Shown: positions 21,967 to 34,263 of the stretch, piece by piece
How the letters are laid out: every line of letters begins with the position of its first letter
How positions within the stretch are numbered: position 1 is the first letter of the stretch
NCBI GenBank assembly: GCA_018257865.1
Contig: JAEUBA010000040.1
Coordinates: 186,001 to 250,000, forward strand
Length of the DNA stretch: 64,000 nucleotides
Reading direction: 5' to 3'
Origin: Stereocaulon alpinum
Taxonomy: Eukaryota; Ascomycota; Lecanoromycetes; Lecanorales; Stereocaulaceae
Notes under the pieces: generated by a model
What the model was told of the DNA's origin: nothing
Databases searched by the model: none
What the model saw: the letters and a program-made list of their open reading frames with translations, nothing else
Made by a program: the position numbers and the translations under genes

Positions 21967-23680
21967 TCAACGGCGACCGTGCTTTACTGTGTGGCATTTC
22001 AGTGCGTGTAAAAGAAGTCGAGAGGTCAAGCAGATAGGCTGGAGCCAGACTTACCGAAGAGGCTCGAATTTGCAGAGGAATAGCCATCATCAACCGGCTC
22101 CTCTTTCTTGAAACCACCACGGGGACCAGCCTGCTCGATAGCCTGCCCCAAAGCCTGTCCAGGTCAGCCAACACTTCCATAAACCCACGCAAGAAGAGGC
22201 AGGACTACATACGAGAAGCGCAGCCTTGAACAGCTCACAACCATACCCTCCACCCTGAGTAGTCATACGATACAACTCGGTCAGCGTCTCCTCCTTCGCT
22301 CCCCTCAACATGACTGGCGCGACACGCGAGAAGTACGCCTTGAAAGGTCCGACATCATGATCGAGCTCCTCGTAGTACATGTCCTCAGCCCAGTCGAAGA
22401 ACGTAGCAGGCGTAACCTTCGACAACATACGAGCCTGGCTGAACATCTTTACCACCTGCTTCTGCAAGTTGGGGAGCTGGTAGTGCTTGGCGAGGGAAAA
22501 GAGCTCGTGGATCTCGTGCATACGCTCAATGGCGGTGATGGCGGGAGCTGGCTTCGGAGGGTCGGCGGTGAGGTTGAAGCGGTCTTTGTATAAGAACTGC
22601 AACATCTGCTCGAAGGCGACGGGGTCGTGGGGCATGAGGGGGAGAATGTTCTGCTTGGTGGCACAACGATTGGCTTTTGCCTTTTCGATCTCCAAAGCCA
22701 TGATAGTGGAGCCACACAGGACAGACTCGTGGGCGTGGAAGGTGGGACAATCGGGACGGCTTTCCGGGCCGAGTTGGACGATGAAGATGGAGGTGGTGAA
22801 GTTGCTGCGGAAAGATTTTAGCTTTGGTGCTCTGATATATAAGACATTTGGTAACTTCAGGCGGAGGAAGAACTTGATATGTGAAAGGATTGCAGGACGA
22901 AGAGCTAAGCAGATGGGGGATTATGTGGATAGAGAATGGGGATGGTGCAGAACTGGGAAGATAAAGAGTTGGGCAAATGCAGTATAAAGAGATACAGGAG
23001 CTGGGCAACTGAAAAGCTGCGTAGGTGACGTCTAGGGTTAAGAACCCGCGAAAGATAAGGAGAGAAGGATAGGTGTATGGCGAGGTAGATGACGAGCAGT
23101 CTTACGTGAACTTGCTAAGAATCAGATCCATAGATGCAGAGCTCGCACGCGGAGCAGAACGAGACTGCGGCGTGCTCCTCACGCGCTTGGCCGGTGTAGC
23201 AGCAGAGAAAGACTTCCCACGACCGCGCTTGAGCGTCTTCTGGATAAGCTGCTGCTTGCCCTTACCACGAGCAGCCTTCCCAGTGCTTGAACGCGCAGAA
23301 GGCGCGTGAGATTCCACAGCAGAATCGTACTCGGATTCATGGCTACGCTCAGCACCCCAATCGGAGGTGCCACTCGCGTCTTCGGAGTCAGCGGATGGGG
23401 AGGCGGGCAGAGCAATACCTTCAGCGTCGATCTGCTTGAGATGCGTGAGTGCGGTGGGTGCCTTAGGCTTGACGGTATTGACCTTAGCCTTGGGGGCTGG
23501 GGTACGGTTGAACTTGCTAGCACCGGTAGCGGTACGCTTGAGTATGGCAGCATTGGTGTGCTGGGAAAGCTGGGATAGGCCAGCAGCAGCAGCTTTCTCC
23601 TTCGGCGAATGATCGAAGGAGGAAGATGCATGCGAAGCGATGGAGATTGGGAACACGTGTGGACGCGTAGGAGAAGACAT
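21967..23680 (-). CDS. BTB/POZ domain protein, 4 exons
   Basis: Exons 23680-23106, 22831-22213, 22154-22055 and 21986-21967 keep phase throughout and give 437 residues. Donors are GTAAGA, GTATGT and GTAAGT; acceptors are ATCAG, GACAG and CACAG. The first 190 residues are disordered and basic (Ser/Ala/Lys/Arg), likely nuclear. Exon 2 holds a BTB/POZ fold: FHAHESVLCG core, then MPHDPVAFEQMLQFLYKDRF, and a BACK-like helical part with FSLAKHYQLPNLQKQ. BTB proteins dimerise and often act as cullin-3 adaptors. The first intron is long (274 bp), so the link between exon 1 and the BTB exon is the least certain part. The last coding exon is only 20 bp. Confidence 0.7.
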
Positions 23681-24857
23681 TTTGTAGCTTTGGAGAGCTG
23701 GCGGTACGTAGATATGAGTATGTACGAGTGAAGTTTGATAGGCAATGGAGTATATCAGGAGCTGGAAATTGTAAGTTGGAACGGTGTGTGGTTACAGAAT
23801 TTGATGATGGTTGCTGTTGTGGGAGTCGAGGACTGGAGAAATGATGGAAAGAACAATTTGTTCATGTGTCGTGAGGGTGGCAAGCTAGTCTCCCGTCACC
23901 GTGATGTGTTGATAACAGATCACAACATATGATAATCCGAGAGGGAAAAACCCTGCAATCTCCGCGTTTACAGCTCAGGATCGAGGTTATTCACGCCATA
24001 CGGCCGAGTCCACTGCCACGATCGATTTCATAGCCAGGCTCTTCGATGAATATCATAAGGAGGATTCTCAAATACTGGAGTTATGATGGGGCGTTTGTGA
24101 CGTTAGAGTGAGGGGATCTAAGCCACCCCGCACTCAATCAGGCTAGCAAAACGGCAGTTGTAGATGATGAAGACGCTGTTGGCAAGCAGGTGATTGGGTC
24201 ATGCGGAAAGATACAGGGCGATTTCAAAAGCTGACCGGTGAGACTGCTGGGTCAAGGCGGGTTTCAGAAGTGGTAGGGGACAGTAGTGATAAGCCTGTGG
24301 AACATGTCGGGCATGATTAAGCAGCATAAGCGCGCTCGAAGTAATGACCGGCCGGGCAAAGGGTTCCAAGGCCCCAGAACGTTGTGACACTACTTACGGA
24401 GATGAATCCCTAGAGTAAAGGCTTGAGCAACTTACATGTTCATAGGTGAGCAGCTTGAGACTCAAGATACACAAAAGCATGTGAGTCTGAGCTAGGGTGG
24501 CCTGGTCGTTGTTTGGAAAACGCAGTGGCAGGATCTTTATCAGTCGGAGATTATGAAAGTGGCAAACTGGGACATCAACGAACTTCGGACCACGGAAGGA
24601 TGACAGGAGACACATTCATCGTGCAACTTGATCAACCAATTACTGCCTCTTGATCTGCAAATATAGCATTAGCACATAGCCAGATTCTCGCCGGGGAGTA
24701 ACGGGGCGTGCCTTTGGCCACATTCAGCCCTTTCCTCCACGCAATCTTCGTTCCTCGCGAACTTCTGAGATTGACTCACTTGCTCACCCGCAGAACCTAA
24801 AAATCGTCCGAGGATCGTGACATGACAGGCCATTGAGATGTAGTTCCAGCATTGACT
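23681..24857. other. Intergenic, 1.2 kb
   Basis: This lies between two minus-strand genes: promoter of the BTB gene and the 3' side of FAL1. Minus-strand frames at 24199-24615 show no recognisable domain. Confidence 0.4.
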
Positions 24858-26204
24858 TTATGAAAGTAGATCGGCGACTGCATCTCCGTTAGCCTCCTAT
24901 CAACTTTTGTCATAAGTCCGCTTACCGTTCATTGGCATCTCATCTATCTGGGTCGAATAGTAGACTAGGATCTGGTGAGCAAAGACGAAGAATTTCGAAT
25001 CCCGGTTGGGGCTTACGTTCGATGTCACGCAAGATACGAACATCTTCGCTCGTGACGAAATTGATAGCAACGCCTTTCCTCCCAAAGCGCCCGCTTCGGC
25101 CAATGCGGTGGATATAATTTTCACGATTACTGGGAAGGTCGTAGTTGATAACAAGGGATACTTGCTGAACATCGATCCCGCGAGCCCAGACGTCAGTCGA
25201 AATCAGAACGCGCGAGTTGCCTTGGCGAAAGTCTTGCATGATACTGTCTCGTTCTTTCTGAGGCATCTCCCCATGCATTGAGGAGACGGTGAAGTTGGCC
25301 TCACGCATCTTGTCCGTCAGCCAGTCGACCTTTCTACGGGTGTTGCAGAAAATGACGGCTTGGGTGATGGTGAGGGTATCATAGAGATCGCAGAGGGTGT
25401 CGAACTTCCATTCCTCCTTTTCGACAGCTATGAAGTATTGCTTCAGACCTTCGAGGGTCAACTCATCACGCTTGACAAGAATGCGGACTGGGTCGGTCAT
25501 GAATTTGGTGGTCATGTCAAGCACGTCGTATGGGAGCGTAGCCGAGACCACGACCACCTGAGTTGCGGGTGGGAGGTATCGGTATACGTCGTAGATCTGC
25601 TCTCTGAAACCACGATTGAGCAGTTCGTCAGCCTCGTCGAGAACCAAGATCTTGATGTTGCGAGTGCGTAGGTTGCGGCGTCTGATCATGTCTGCAACGC
25701 GTCCTGGAGTACCCGAAACGATATGCTGGCCGTAATCCAGCTTGCGGATGTCCTCCCCCACATTGGTTCCTCCAATGCAAGCATGGCACTGGACGTTCAT
25801 GTAGTCCCCAAGCGCCATTACGACCGACTGAATCTGTGTTGCGAGCTCCCTAGTAGGTGACAGCACCAGAGCCTGTGTCTCTCTGATTGCAGTGTCGATG
25901 ACTTGGAGACAGCTGATGGAGAAGGTAGCTGTTTTACCAGTGCCGGATTGCGCCTGGGCGATGGTGTCCCGGCCTTTGCAGATTTGAACGATGGCTCGGG
26001 ACTGGACTGCTGATGGGGATTCGTAGCCATATGCATAGATACCACGCAGAAGGTTCTCCTTGAGCTGCATGTTCTCGAACGTTGGCGCAACAGTGACCTC
26101 CTTCGAAGTTGAAAACTCCATCTTCCCTGCTTCCAATCAGTTGTCTGGTGGGGAAGCTCGAGGCCGGGCTGCTCACCCTCCATTTCTCGGTCGATGCCCG
26201 CCAT
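24858..26204 (-). CDS. FAL1: eIF4A3-type DEAD-box RNA helicase Fal1
   Basis: Exons 26204-26177, 26126-25017, 24964-24926 and 24877-24858, all joined in phase 1, give 398 residues, the family's usual length. All helicase motifs are visible: AQSGTGKT (I), PTRELATQ (Ia), DEAD (II), VSATLP (III), STDVWARGIDV (V) and HRIGRSGRFGRKG (VI). The end STQIDEMPMNVADLLS is typical of eIF4A3/Fal1 and appears only after the two small 3' exons are spliced in. Role by family: ATP-dependent RNA helicase in 18S rRNA maturation (yeast Fal1) or exon-junction complex core (eIF4A3). It is divergent from PRP9 with 288 bp between the start codons. Confidence 0.93.
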
Positions 26205-26492
26205 GGTGTTGGACTACTAGACGGTGTTTAGCTCGGTTGGTGGTATTTCGGAGTTTCGACACCAAAATTGAGGATGAAACGCTCTTCGAAGCTGGAGCTG
26301 GAAGCTGGAGAAATTTAGGCGCCGCAGCCGCGCTGTGATTGGCTAAGAGCTTGTATAATTTTGGGTCCAGCACTTTTGCCATTCGAATCTGAATGTGAAA
26401 AGGCATACCTGTTCTACTTGTGCCTCTATTCTTACTTCTGAGCTTAGAAGACCTGTGCTTCCGTCTTCAGACAGCTTCAGTAACATTGCGCC
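26205..26492. promoter_or_regulatory. Bidirectional promoter region FAL1/PRP9
   Basis: 288 bp separate two divergent start codons of RNA-processing genes, so the promoters must share or abut here. No specific operator was identified. A GATTGG string (inverted CCAAT box) lies at about 26337-26342. Confidence 0.55.
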
Positions 26493-28135
26493 ATGTTGCT
26501 GGAAGAGCAGCGGTTCCTCCACGAGGACCTGGAGAGATTGGAACAAGGGATTAGTGACCGAGTTGCAGAAGATCCAAGACACGTACGAATATGCTATAGC
26601 GCTCAGAGCTAGTTATGCAGATGACTGATAATGCCCCAGATCCGAGACCGATTGAATCGAGATCACCAAATCGGAGGCTTCCTCAACCGCATCCAGGAGC
26701 AATCCAAACGGCTTCTCGACATATACAATGACACCGAAGGCTTACGCACGAAAGAGATCCAATCGATATCTACAGGCGACCCCTTTGACGAGTTTTCTAA
26801 GCAGATGGCGGAGATCAAGGACTTTCACAAACGATACCCTAACGAGCCAGTGGAGAATTTGGAGAGAGCATACAAGCGGAAGGCACCAGGGGAGGGCGAA
26901 TCAGCGACAATGGAGGTGGATAACATGTTCACTGGGGAGGAAGCATTCGGCCGATTTCTGGATCTGACGACGATACACGAGGATTACTTGAATCTACAGC
27001 ATATCAAACGGGTGTCATATTTGCAATACCTTACCATGTTCGACAACTTCGGACCACCACATATGACATTGAAACGCGCAGACAAAAGCACAGATGCATA
27101 CTTCAACTACGTTGGGCGCTTGGCGGACTACTTAGAGAGCTTCATGAGGCGAACGAGACCGCTAGAGGACCTCGACAAGCTATTTGCTTCCGTGGATTCA
27201 GACTTTGAGAAAGCCTGGGAAGAGAATTCGGTACCAGGATGGGGTCCAGATGCTCAACCTGTTGGTCCTACTGCGCCCAAGACCGAAGGTACCGGGGAGG
27301 GCATTTGGTGTCCAGACTGTGAAAAGGAGTTCAAAAATGACAACGTCTACAAGAGCCATCTAACCGGCAAGAAGCACATCAAAGCCGCAGAAGCACGCAA
27401 AGCCCAAGGCGCTACCAATGGCACCCCAAACGGAGACACCCTAAACGGCCACACCAACGCCCGAGGCTCCACCATCCAACGCCTCAAAGAACGCGCCATC
27501 GCAGAGCGCGAACACCGCATAAAGCGCCTCGCCTCAACAATGGAAACAGTCCGCACCGACACACGCGTAAACGTCGAGCGAAAACAAGGCATGACCGAGC
27601 GCGAGCGCCAACTCGAACTCGACGCCATGTTCGCCGAATCCGCCGAAGCGCCCAACCGCAACGGCGACGAAGACTCCGACTCGGACTCCGACGAGAAAAT
27701 CTACAACCCGCTCAAACTCCCCCTAGCCTGGGACGGCAAACCGATACCCTACTGGCTCTACAAGCTCCACGGCCTCGGCGTCGAATTCCCCTGCGAGATA
27801 TGTGGGAATTTCGTATACATGGGCCGTCGGGCATTCGACAAGCATTTCAATGAAGCGAGACATATTTATGGGTTGAAGTGTTTGGGGATCACGAATACGA
27901 CGCTGTTTAGGGAGATTACGGGGATCGAGGATGCGTTGAAGTTGTGGGATAAGATTACGAGGGATAAGAAGAAGGAGAAGGCTGGGGGGGAGAATATTGT
28001 GCAGATGGAGGATGCGGATGGGAATGTTATGCCTGAGAAGGTTTATTATGAGTATGGCTCCCCACCTAACTCGAAAGCCTTAAGAAGAATATTTGCTGAT
28101 GATCATACAGTCTTCAGAAGCAGGGCCTGCTTTGA
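26493..28135 (+). CDS. PRP9: Splicing factor 3A subunit 3 (SF3a60/Prp9)
   Basis: Exons 26493-26582, 26640-28051 and 28111-28135 give 508 residues. Introns are 57 and 59 bp. The 25-bp last exon supplies the conserved end LQKQGLL; reading through the donor GTATGG instead gives an unrelated tail. N-terminal helices (LLEEQRFLHEDLERLEQGI) are followed by a first C2H2 zinc finger (CPDCEKEF ... HLTGKKH) and a second matrin-type finger near the C-terminus (CEICGNFVYMGRRAFDKHF). It is part of the SF3a complex of U2 snRNP, acting at branch-site recognition in the nucleus. Confidence 0.93.
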
Positions 28136-29389
28136 GTTCGCTCTAGGTACAGTGCAGTGTCTTCTGCAAAAGGACGTGGTTCGTTTTCTTCGCCAAAAAT
28201 CTCCATGTGAGGAAGTGTATAACATAAGTATGCCATCCCCTCTAGAGTACGTACGACCTCCACCTGACACTTCCTAGGCTAGAGCATCAACATCAATCAT
28301 TCGAAAGAAGTCTAGAAAAACGTTCTATCGCATTCATAGATCCGTTTAATCCGCGGATCCAGCGCCTTCATCCATACTTGAAATACCTACCCAATCCACA
28401 ACCCCATAGCTTCATCCATAAAGCCTCCCTCCCCCACCCTTTATCTCATCGAGATACCCGAAACCCTAAAGTGTCAGTAGCCGGTAGATAAATAGCAAAG
28501 TCCTAATTGTAAGAGGCTAATAGTGGCATAGCTACAATACAGGGTCAGGACACCTCGACCAGATAAATTTCGCACGCCGCCTCAGGGCAACGAGGCAAGG
28601 TTTCGATTAGTATGGTTGGCTTAACGCTCCTACGTTAGGAGCCTAGCTCGGTGTCAACAAAACAGTTCGGGCTAGGGACGATCTTATAAGCGATAAGATA
28701 CCCAAAAAAGCAAAGATGAAGCTTCGCTAAGACGAGAAATCCATACAGCAATATAGGGAGGTCAGAGCTTTCCATGCGGAACTGTGGTGCTTGGAGGAAT
28801 CTCAGCATCCGAACTATTTTGTTGACATCGAGCCTAGCAAGGTGTTCGGCCAAGGTGTCCTTATCCTGTACGTAGTAGTGATACGTAGTGATGATGGCGA
28901 GATGCTTGTTGTCGATATCGTGCAGTGATCAACCCCAAGGTACCTTATGGTAGGCTGTGAATGGCCGTTGACTCAGTGGAGTACTAAGGGTCCAGAAGAG
29001 AAGGTCGCTCGGGTCGCTCGGGTTGCAGGCATCACGAAAGAATCGATTGGTCAGTGCATCAGCCTCGCATCCATGGATGGTAGGTATTATTAGCGAATGG
29101 GAGGCACCCCAGATAATCGCTGTTGTCGTCGTGCCTTGAGGTTAAATGATATCCTTATCCCCGCATTTCGGGTTTCATGAATGGACCTGAGGCTTTACCG
29201 AATGTGATACTAGTCAATAGCCGTGGACTGTGATTTGCGCTCGCTCGGGGTTAGCGGGGTCTACTGCGCGCTTTCTTGGCGCCCTCGGGGTGTGCCCACG
29301 ATCATTTATCTTCTTTACAAATCTGGGAAGTGATCCACACCTCGCATGAGGTACAAGCAACATCTGCAGAAGGTGTGGGTGGAGCAGTG
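28136..29389. other. Intergenic, 1.25 kb
   Basis: 3' flank of PRP9 and promoter of the sulfite oxidase gene. A 72-codon minus-strand frame at 28635-28853 has a hydrophobic stretch but no other support. A short 10-bp direct repeat (GTCGCTCGG twice) lies near 29005-29025. Confidence 0.4.
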
Positions 29390-31248
29390 ATGAAGCAAAG
29401 GCTTCAAAGTGCCTTGTTGGGTGTTGTGAAGCGGAAGGTCAACATTTCTGGTCGTGTTTGCAATGGATCTTTTGCGTTTTTCACTACATGCAATGTCACG
29501 CGATCAAAGTCATCACAACTTCCTTTCTCCACCGTCATAAAACCGCAAGCACAATGTTCTTCGCTACTTCCGAGATTCGTTGCAGCGAGTGTCTTTATAG
29601 GAGTTGGTCTAGCGGCTTCATTCATTTACGGTCCAACTCTTCACGCCGAGGCTCCTCCTAAGGAAAAGGAATCCGGCACGCGCAAAATTCGGCTCGCTGA
29701 TGTCCAGAAACATGGTCGTGATGCGGAGGAGAAGTGGGTCACGAAAGGGACGCGCGTTTACGATATCACGGATTGGATTCCTGGCCATCCGGGCGGTGAA
29801 GTGATATTACGAGCTGCGGGTGGCGCAATAGATCAGTATTGGAATATCTTTTCCATCCATAAGAAGCAGGAGGTGTATGATATCCTGGAGTCCTATTATA
29901 TAGGGGTATGTTAACTTCTCTTGGGCTTTTGCTTCCTTGTTCGCAATATATATTGGGTCGTAAGGTAGATGTCGAGGATACACAGTCACAGGCTGTTTTA
30001 TGTCACTTGATATTCGTTGCGGCGGAATGCTGACTTGAATTTGTGTAGGATGTAGACCCACAAGATCTAGTCGATGGGGAGGTGCCGGTCGATCATGTTG
30101 AGGATCCATTCTCGAGTGATCCAGTCAGGGATGAAAGATTGATAGTGTTGAGTGCGCGCCCTTGTAATGCCGAGAGTCCGGGGGAGGCGTTGAGTACTTG
30201 GTGCACGCCTAATGAGACGTTCTACGTTAGGAATCATATGTGGGTGCCCGAGGTTGATAGCAAGATCCATAAGCTCTTAATTGAATTGCCTGGTGGGGAG
30301 GAAAAGGAGTATACGTTGGAGGATCTGAAGAACAAGTTCCAAGAAGTCAAGATCACTGCGACGCTACAATGTTCCGGCAATCGCCGTAAGCACATGACAG
30401 AAGAAGCTCGCTCAGCTAACGGCCTTCAATGGAATGTCGGCGCTATCTCGAATGCTGAATGGAAAGGTGTCCGCCTCCGAGACGTCCTCGCCGACGCCGG
30501 CTTGGATATCAACGATCCCCCAGAAGACGCCAAACACGTGCAATTCGTGGGCGCAGAAGCCTATGGTGCATCCATCCCCATCGACAAAGCCATCGAAAAA
30601 CATGGTGATGTACTCATAGTGTATGAAATGAATGGGGAGACTCTTCCCCCAGATCATGGCTACCCAATGCGGGTCCTCGTGCCAGGGACAGTAGCCGCCA
30701 GGAGCGTAAAATGGGTGAACAAAGTCGTGATCAGTGATGAGGAGAGCCCCAGTCAATGGCAAAGGCGCGATTATAAATGCTTTGGGCCCAATGTGGGACC
30801 CAATCAAGCGAACTGGGACGAAGCTCCAGCTATCCAGGAAATGCCGGTCCAGAGCGCCATCACTTCTCTCCGGGATATATCATCTTCATCATCCACCGAC
30901 CGTAAGCTTCTGCAAGTCTACGGGCTCGAAGAAGATTCTGTGGCAGTCGAAGGTTACGCCTGGTCCGGTGGCGGTCGACGCATCATACGCGTGGATATCA
31001 GCGCAGATGATGGAAGGAACTGGCATCAAGCGGAGTTACTACCCGACAAGACTCTGGGTAGCAAAGCGTGGGCGTGGCGGCGGTGGCGATGGGTCGTTCC
31101 GAGAGGGCAGGTTGGACGGTGTTTTGTGGTGAAGGCTGTTGACGAGACGTATAATGGACAGCCGGCGGAGTACGAGCCGCATTGGAACTTCAGGGGAAAC
31201 CTGACAAATTCGTGGCATCGGGTCGGGTATCGGCATATGGGCACGTAG
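29390..31248 (+). CDS. Sulfite oxidase, cytochrome b5/molybdopterin type
   Basis: Exons 29390-29905 and 30049-31248 join in phase 0 over a 143-bp intron (GTATGT, GTGTAG), giving 571 residues. The basic N-terminus and membrane segment (FVAASVFIGVGLAASFIYG) suggest mitochondrial intermembrane-space targeting. A cytochrome b5 domain follows, with HPGG (His133) and a second haem ligand near His157. The molybdenum-cofactor domain has the ligand Cys near residue 280 (LQCSGNRR), then VGAISNAEWKGVRLRDVL and HGYPMRVLVPG. The C-terminal Moco dimerisation domain is complete. The enzyme oxidises sulfite to sulfate and passes electrons to cytochrome c. Nitrate reductase is excluded because no FAD/NADH domain follows. 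Confidence 0.92.
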
Positions 31249-31811
31249 ATGCTGGACTCCTTGCAGGTGTATGGCGCTTGCATGTACTGTAATAGGCGGC
31301 TGTGTGCTCTCAAAGACGTCATGGTTTGGCTGGTTGGCATCCTTTAATGAGTGGAGTGCTGTGTGTACTGTAAAGAATTCGAGGAGCCACCAAAATGTAT
31401 GCTTGTTGCAGCAGCTGAAAGATCAATGTCTCTGGCTCACGGTCCCGAAAGCCCTTCGTCGAATGCTCCTGAAAGACATCATTTGGGGCAGACATGCTAC
31501 AAAAGAAGCTTTTGTGTCCAACCATATGCTTCTGAATCTGCCATCTGGCACATTCCGTACTATTCAACAGTCTCTTCTCCCTCAGTTCCGCTCTTTGGAC
31601 TTGTTCTTTTGGCAGACAGTGTATGCTGTGTGGAGCAAAGCCAACCTCAGAATCCTCTCAGCTATTTTGTGCACTAGCCTCATTCAGCTATCCGGAGTGC
31701 CAGATATGGAGGTTGATAGCCTTGAACCATGACCGTCCACTTCACGTGTGGCAATGAAGAGTAGAATGCCTCGCCTTGCCAAGATTCTCTTAGGCTCGCT
31801 GTCGACTTTTG
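31249..31811. other. Intergenic, 560 bp, with one unexplained ORF
   Basis: A plus-strand ATG frame at 31271-31732 (153 codons) has a few hydrophobic pieces but begins 23 bp after the sulfite oxidase stop and lacks a recognisable family. I treat it as chance or 3' UTR. Confidence 0.35.
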
Positions 31812-33002
31812 CTAGAGGCCGTTGCGAAGAGCGTCCTGCAAAGGGAATCTTGCAACGATGGGAATGACGAGTGGGAGATACCGAATTCGATCCACTATGT
31901 ACTCCAGGATGAATCGTACTCGCATGAAGACAGACGTTGTAGCGAGAGTGGCGACGGTAAACAAAAGCCAAACCGCAAGGCCTTCCGCGTTGATTTCTTG
32001 GCATTGCAAGATGCGCTTACAGCCTATAAAGAAGAAACGCTGTAGTATACCCAAAGTGGTATGACAATCACCCAGCCTGGTCGATAATCCCCATTGTGTT
32101 GCCTGAAGGCCCTTTGGGGGCTGGATAGCGGGATACGGTCCTCCAATCTACGAAAGGTAATACAGGGTAACAATTGATATGACAACCACGAATAGCACCT
32201 CTTCAAGGTTGAAAGCCGAACGGTCGAAAAAGCTTTCTTTACCCATCCCTTCGAGGAACAACACGCGTAATATCTGCACATAGACGAAAAGGGCCGTTAC
32301 AAATCAACGAACATGTCACAGAGTAAAAGAACCCATAAAGTAGTTGCTTGAGCCACTCGCTCATCGCTGCGAGAAGACGTAGTAGGTTGTGTACTATGAA
32401 CGGAACAGAGAAGGAGGCGGTATTCGCTGTAAATCAGATCAAAGCGCCAATCACAAGCACGAACATGCACAGTAGAGGCGAAATGATATAAACTTACTCA
32501 AGGACGGGGACTTCCGCCCAGAACAGGTCCAATTTGCTCGGGACGCCGTCTGTGTGAACATAGAAAGATCGCTTCGGCAAGGCGTTATATTCATCGCCCA
32601 TCAGCGTCTTGCAAGTCTTCTTGGATCCGATTGTCTCCCATGCGAGGTCAGCCAATCTCCATCCCGATACACCAGGTCGCTAAATGGCGACCTTCAGGTC
32701 GCAGTGCCCTGTTTCTCAGCGACTATCCTATCGAACCATGCAATGATAAGACCCATCAACACCAAGGCTATATTTTTTACCACAATCACAGCTTTAGCCT
32801 ATATCAACGCGGCTACCGAGTGTAAACCAAAGCTTTGTTGTATGTTGCCATAGTCCGGGGGGCCCAGTGCCAAGTTGGGGTATTGCCTGCGGGCTCCGCC
32901 TTGCCTGGCGAAAGTATTCTCTCTTGTTGCTTTGTTGCTACGTCTAGCGAGTGCGTCAATACTATCAATGGCAATTGCGGGCTGTTGCGTCGTAGCGGCC
33001 AT
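31812..33002 (-). pseudogene. Membrane-protein gene, broken or intricately spliced
   Basis: The minus strand carries a chain of coding-like pieces: an ATG segment 33002-32817 (MAATTQQPAIAIDSID ...), a piece 32679-32498 (MGDEYNALPKRSFYVHTDG, then DLFWAEVPVL) ending at a good GTAAGT donor, and a piece with MSEWLKQLLYGFFYS. Next come ILRVLFLEGMGKESFFDRSA, an EEVLFVVVISIVTLYYLS membrane stretch, and a final part with GLAVWLLFTVATLATTSVFM, ending at 31812. Exon 1 and the second piece join in phase across a 137-bp GT-AG gap. Without splicing, the ATG frame has stops at codons 68, 103 and 134. Later pieces need 40-51 bp introns with poor donors, or are split by a TAG. Either a real gene with unusual introns or a decayed multipass membrane gene. 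Confidence 0.4.
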
Positions 33003-34263
33003 GGGTGGGTATTGACCAATGGAATTGTGTTATCACTCAACGCAGATATTTTCCTATCCGGGCACATTGGCTCTCTCCAAAACGCGAGAGTCTTTCCCTG
33101 ACCAATCGCTCAATGGCAAAAGTTCGAAGTGGCTACGTATTATTCATGGTCCCAAGCCCAGAGGGCTATAACACGACAAGTCTGCCACGATCAATTGCAG
33201 CGCCTTGCCACTCGAAAGAAATTAACTTAGACACCGTGATGGCCACTCGCTTCTATGCAGGTTCGCGGTCTCGTTTAGCACGCGCGCATTCGCAGCATTC
33301 AGGACCTCTTGATTCGCTTATAGATGAAAGTGTTGCAGGCTGTAGCAGCTAGCGTCTCTCATGACCATAGAACAACAGCCACAACGGCGATGGCAGGTGG
33401 GGTAGGGGTGCCAGAGTAACTAGGCAGCGATGAATTTCCGGACTGGGACTGTGAATGAAGGTTGTAATGACGATCCTAGACTGCAGCTGTAGCAGGACTA
33501 GAACTTGTGAGCCAATGATGATGACTGCCTCGGAGAGGGATAGGTGGCAGTGCAACGCAGCCAGTTGATTGTGGTTGTCGACGCCAAGACTTGTCGAGCT
33601 AAAACGCGAATCCCTGTCGGCGCGTAGTCAAGATTCTGTCTTCCCCTTTCAGCATCCATTGCTTCGCACACATTATTGTTCACAGTGAGCTCTCATACAC
33701 GAGGCAGCGGCATCTGAGGCATCATCTACCTATAGCCTGAGGCACCATCTACCTATTAACCTGAGGCATCCACCTTTGAATGAATTCCCAGCATAAGAAA
33801 TATCACTTTAGGACCAAGAATTGTGCAAGTCGGGACGAGCAACACGCTTCATCGCGCTGCAAGGGTTGAGGCGTGCCTTAGTTAGCTTCACCACCACCCT
33901 TCCACTCAAGCGTGTCCCGGCATATTACCCCTCTACACGTCCGCTCATCAGCTGCATTCAGGGACGCGGCTGTACCACTGTACCCCTGGCTCTAAAGTCG
34001 AAGCTTCCGCCGCTGTCTTTCATTTCTTTCTTCCTCAGGCTGAACTCCATATTCTCTCCCAGTCTCTACACCGATACCCACTCTCTTCAACCCTCGCCAT
34101 CACATATCCATCACGTTTCGATAGCCTCTCTACCTCCATCTTGACATACACACTTCCCTCATACATACCCGTACCCTGAGGACCTTCGGATCATTACGCG
34201 ACGAACATACCTACACCAGTCCTACACATATTCCGAATATAGTCAGTCAGGAACGACGTTGAA
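33003..34263. other. Intergenic, 1.26 kb
   Basis: No supported gene. The last 350 bp are C/T-rich, as in many fungal promoters and 5' leaders. A short tandem repeat lies at 33714-33774. Confidence 0.4.
33714..33774. repeat. 23-24-bp tandem repeat, about 2.5 units
   Basis: Units begin CTGAGGCATCATCTACCTAT, CTGAGGCACCATCTACCTAT and CTGAGGCATCCACC. Confidence 0.75.

Noticed and set aside
28052..28277. Extension of the PRP9 reading frame to a stop at 28277
   Set aside because: Sequence after the GTATGG site at 28052 does not resemble the family; splicing to 28111 restores the conserved C-terminus.
31271..31732. 153-codon plus-strand ORF after the sulfite oxidase gene
   Set aside because: No recognisable domain, starts within the expected 3' UTR; kept only as a remark.
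33821..34144. 107-codon plus-strand ORF
   Set aside because: Lies in the C/T-rich leader of the gene at 34264 and has low-complexity composition.
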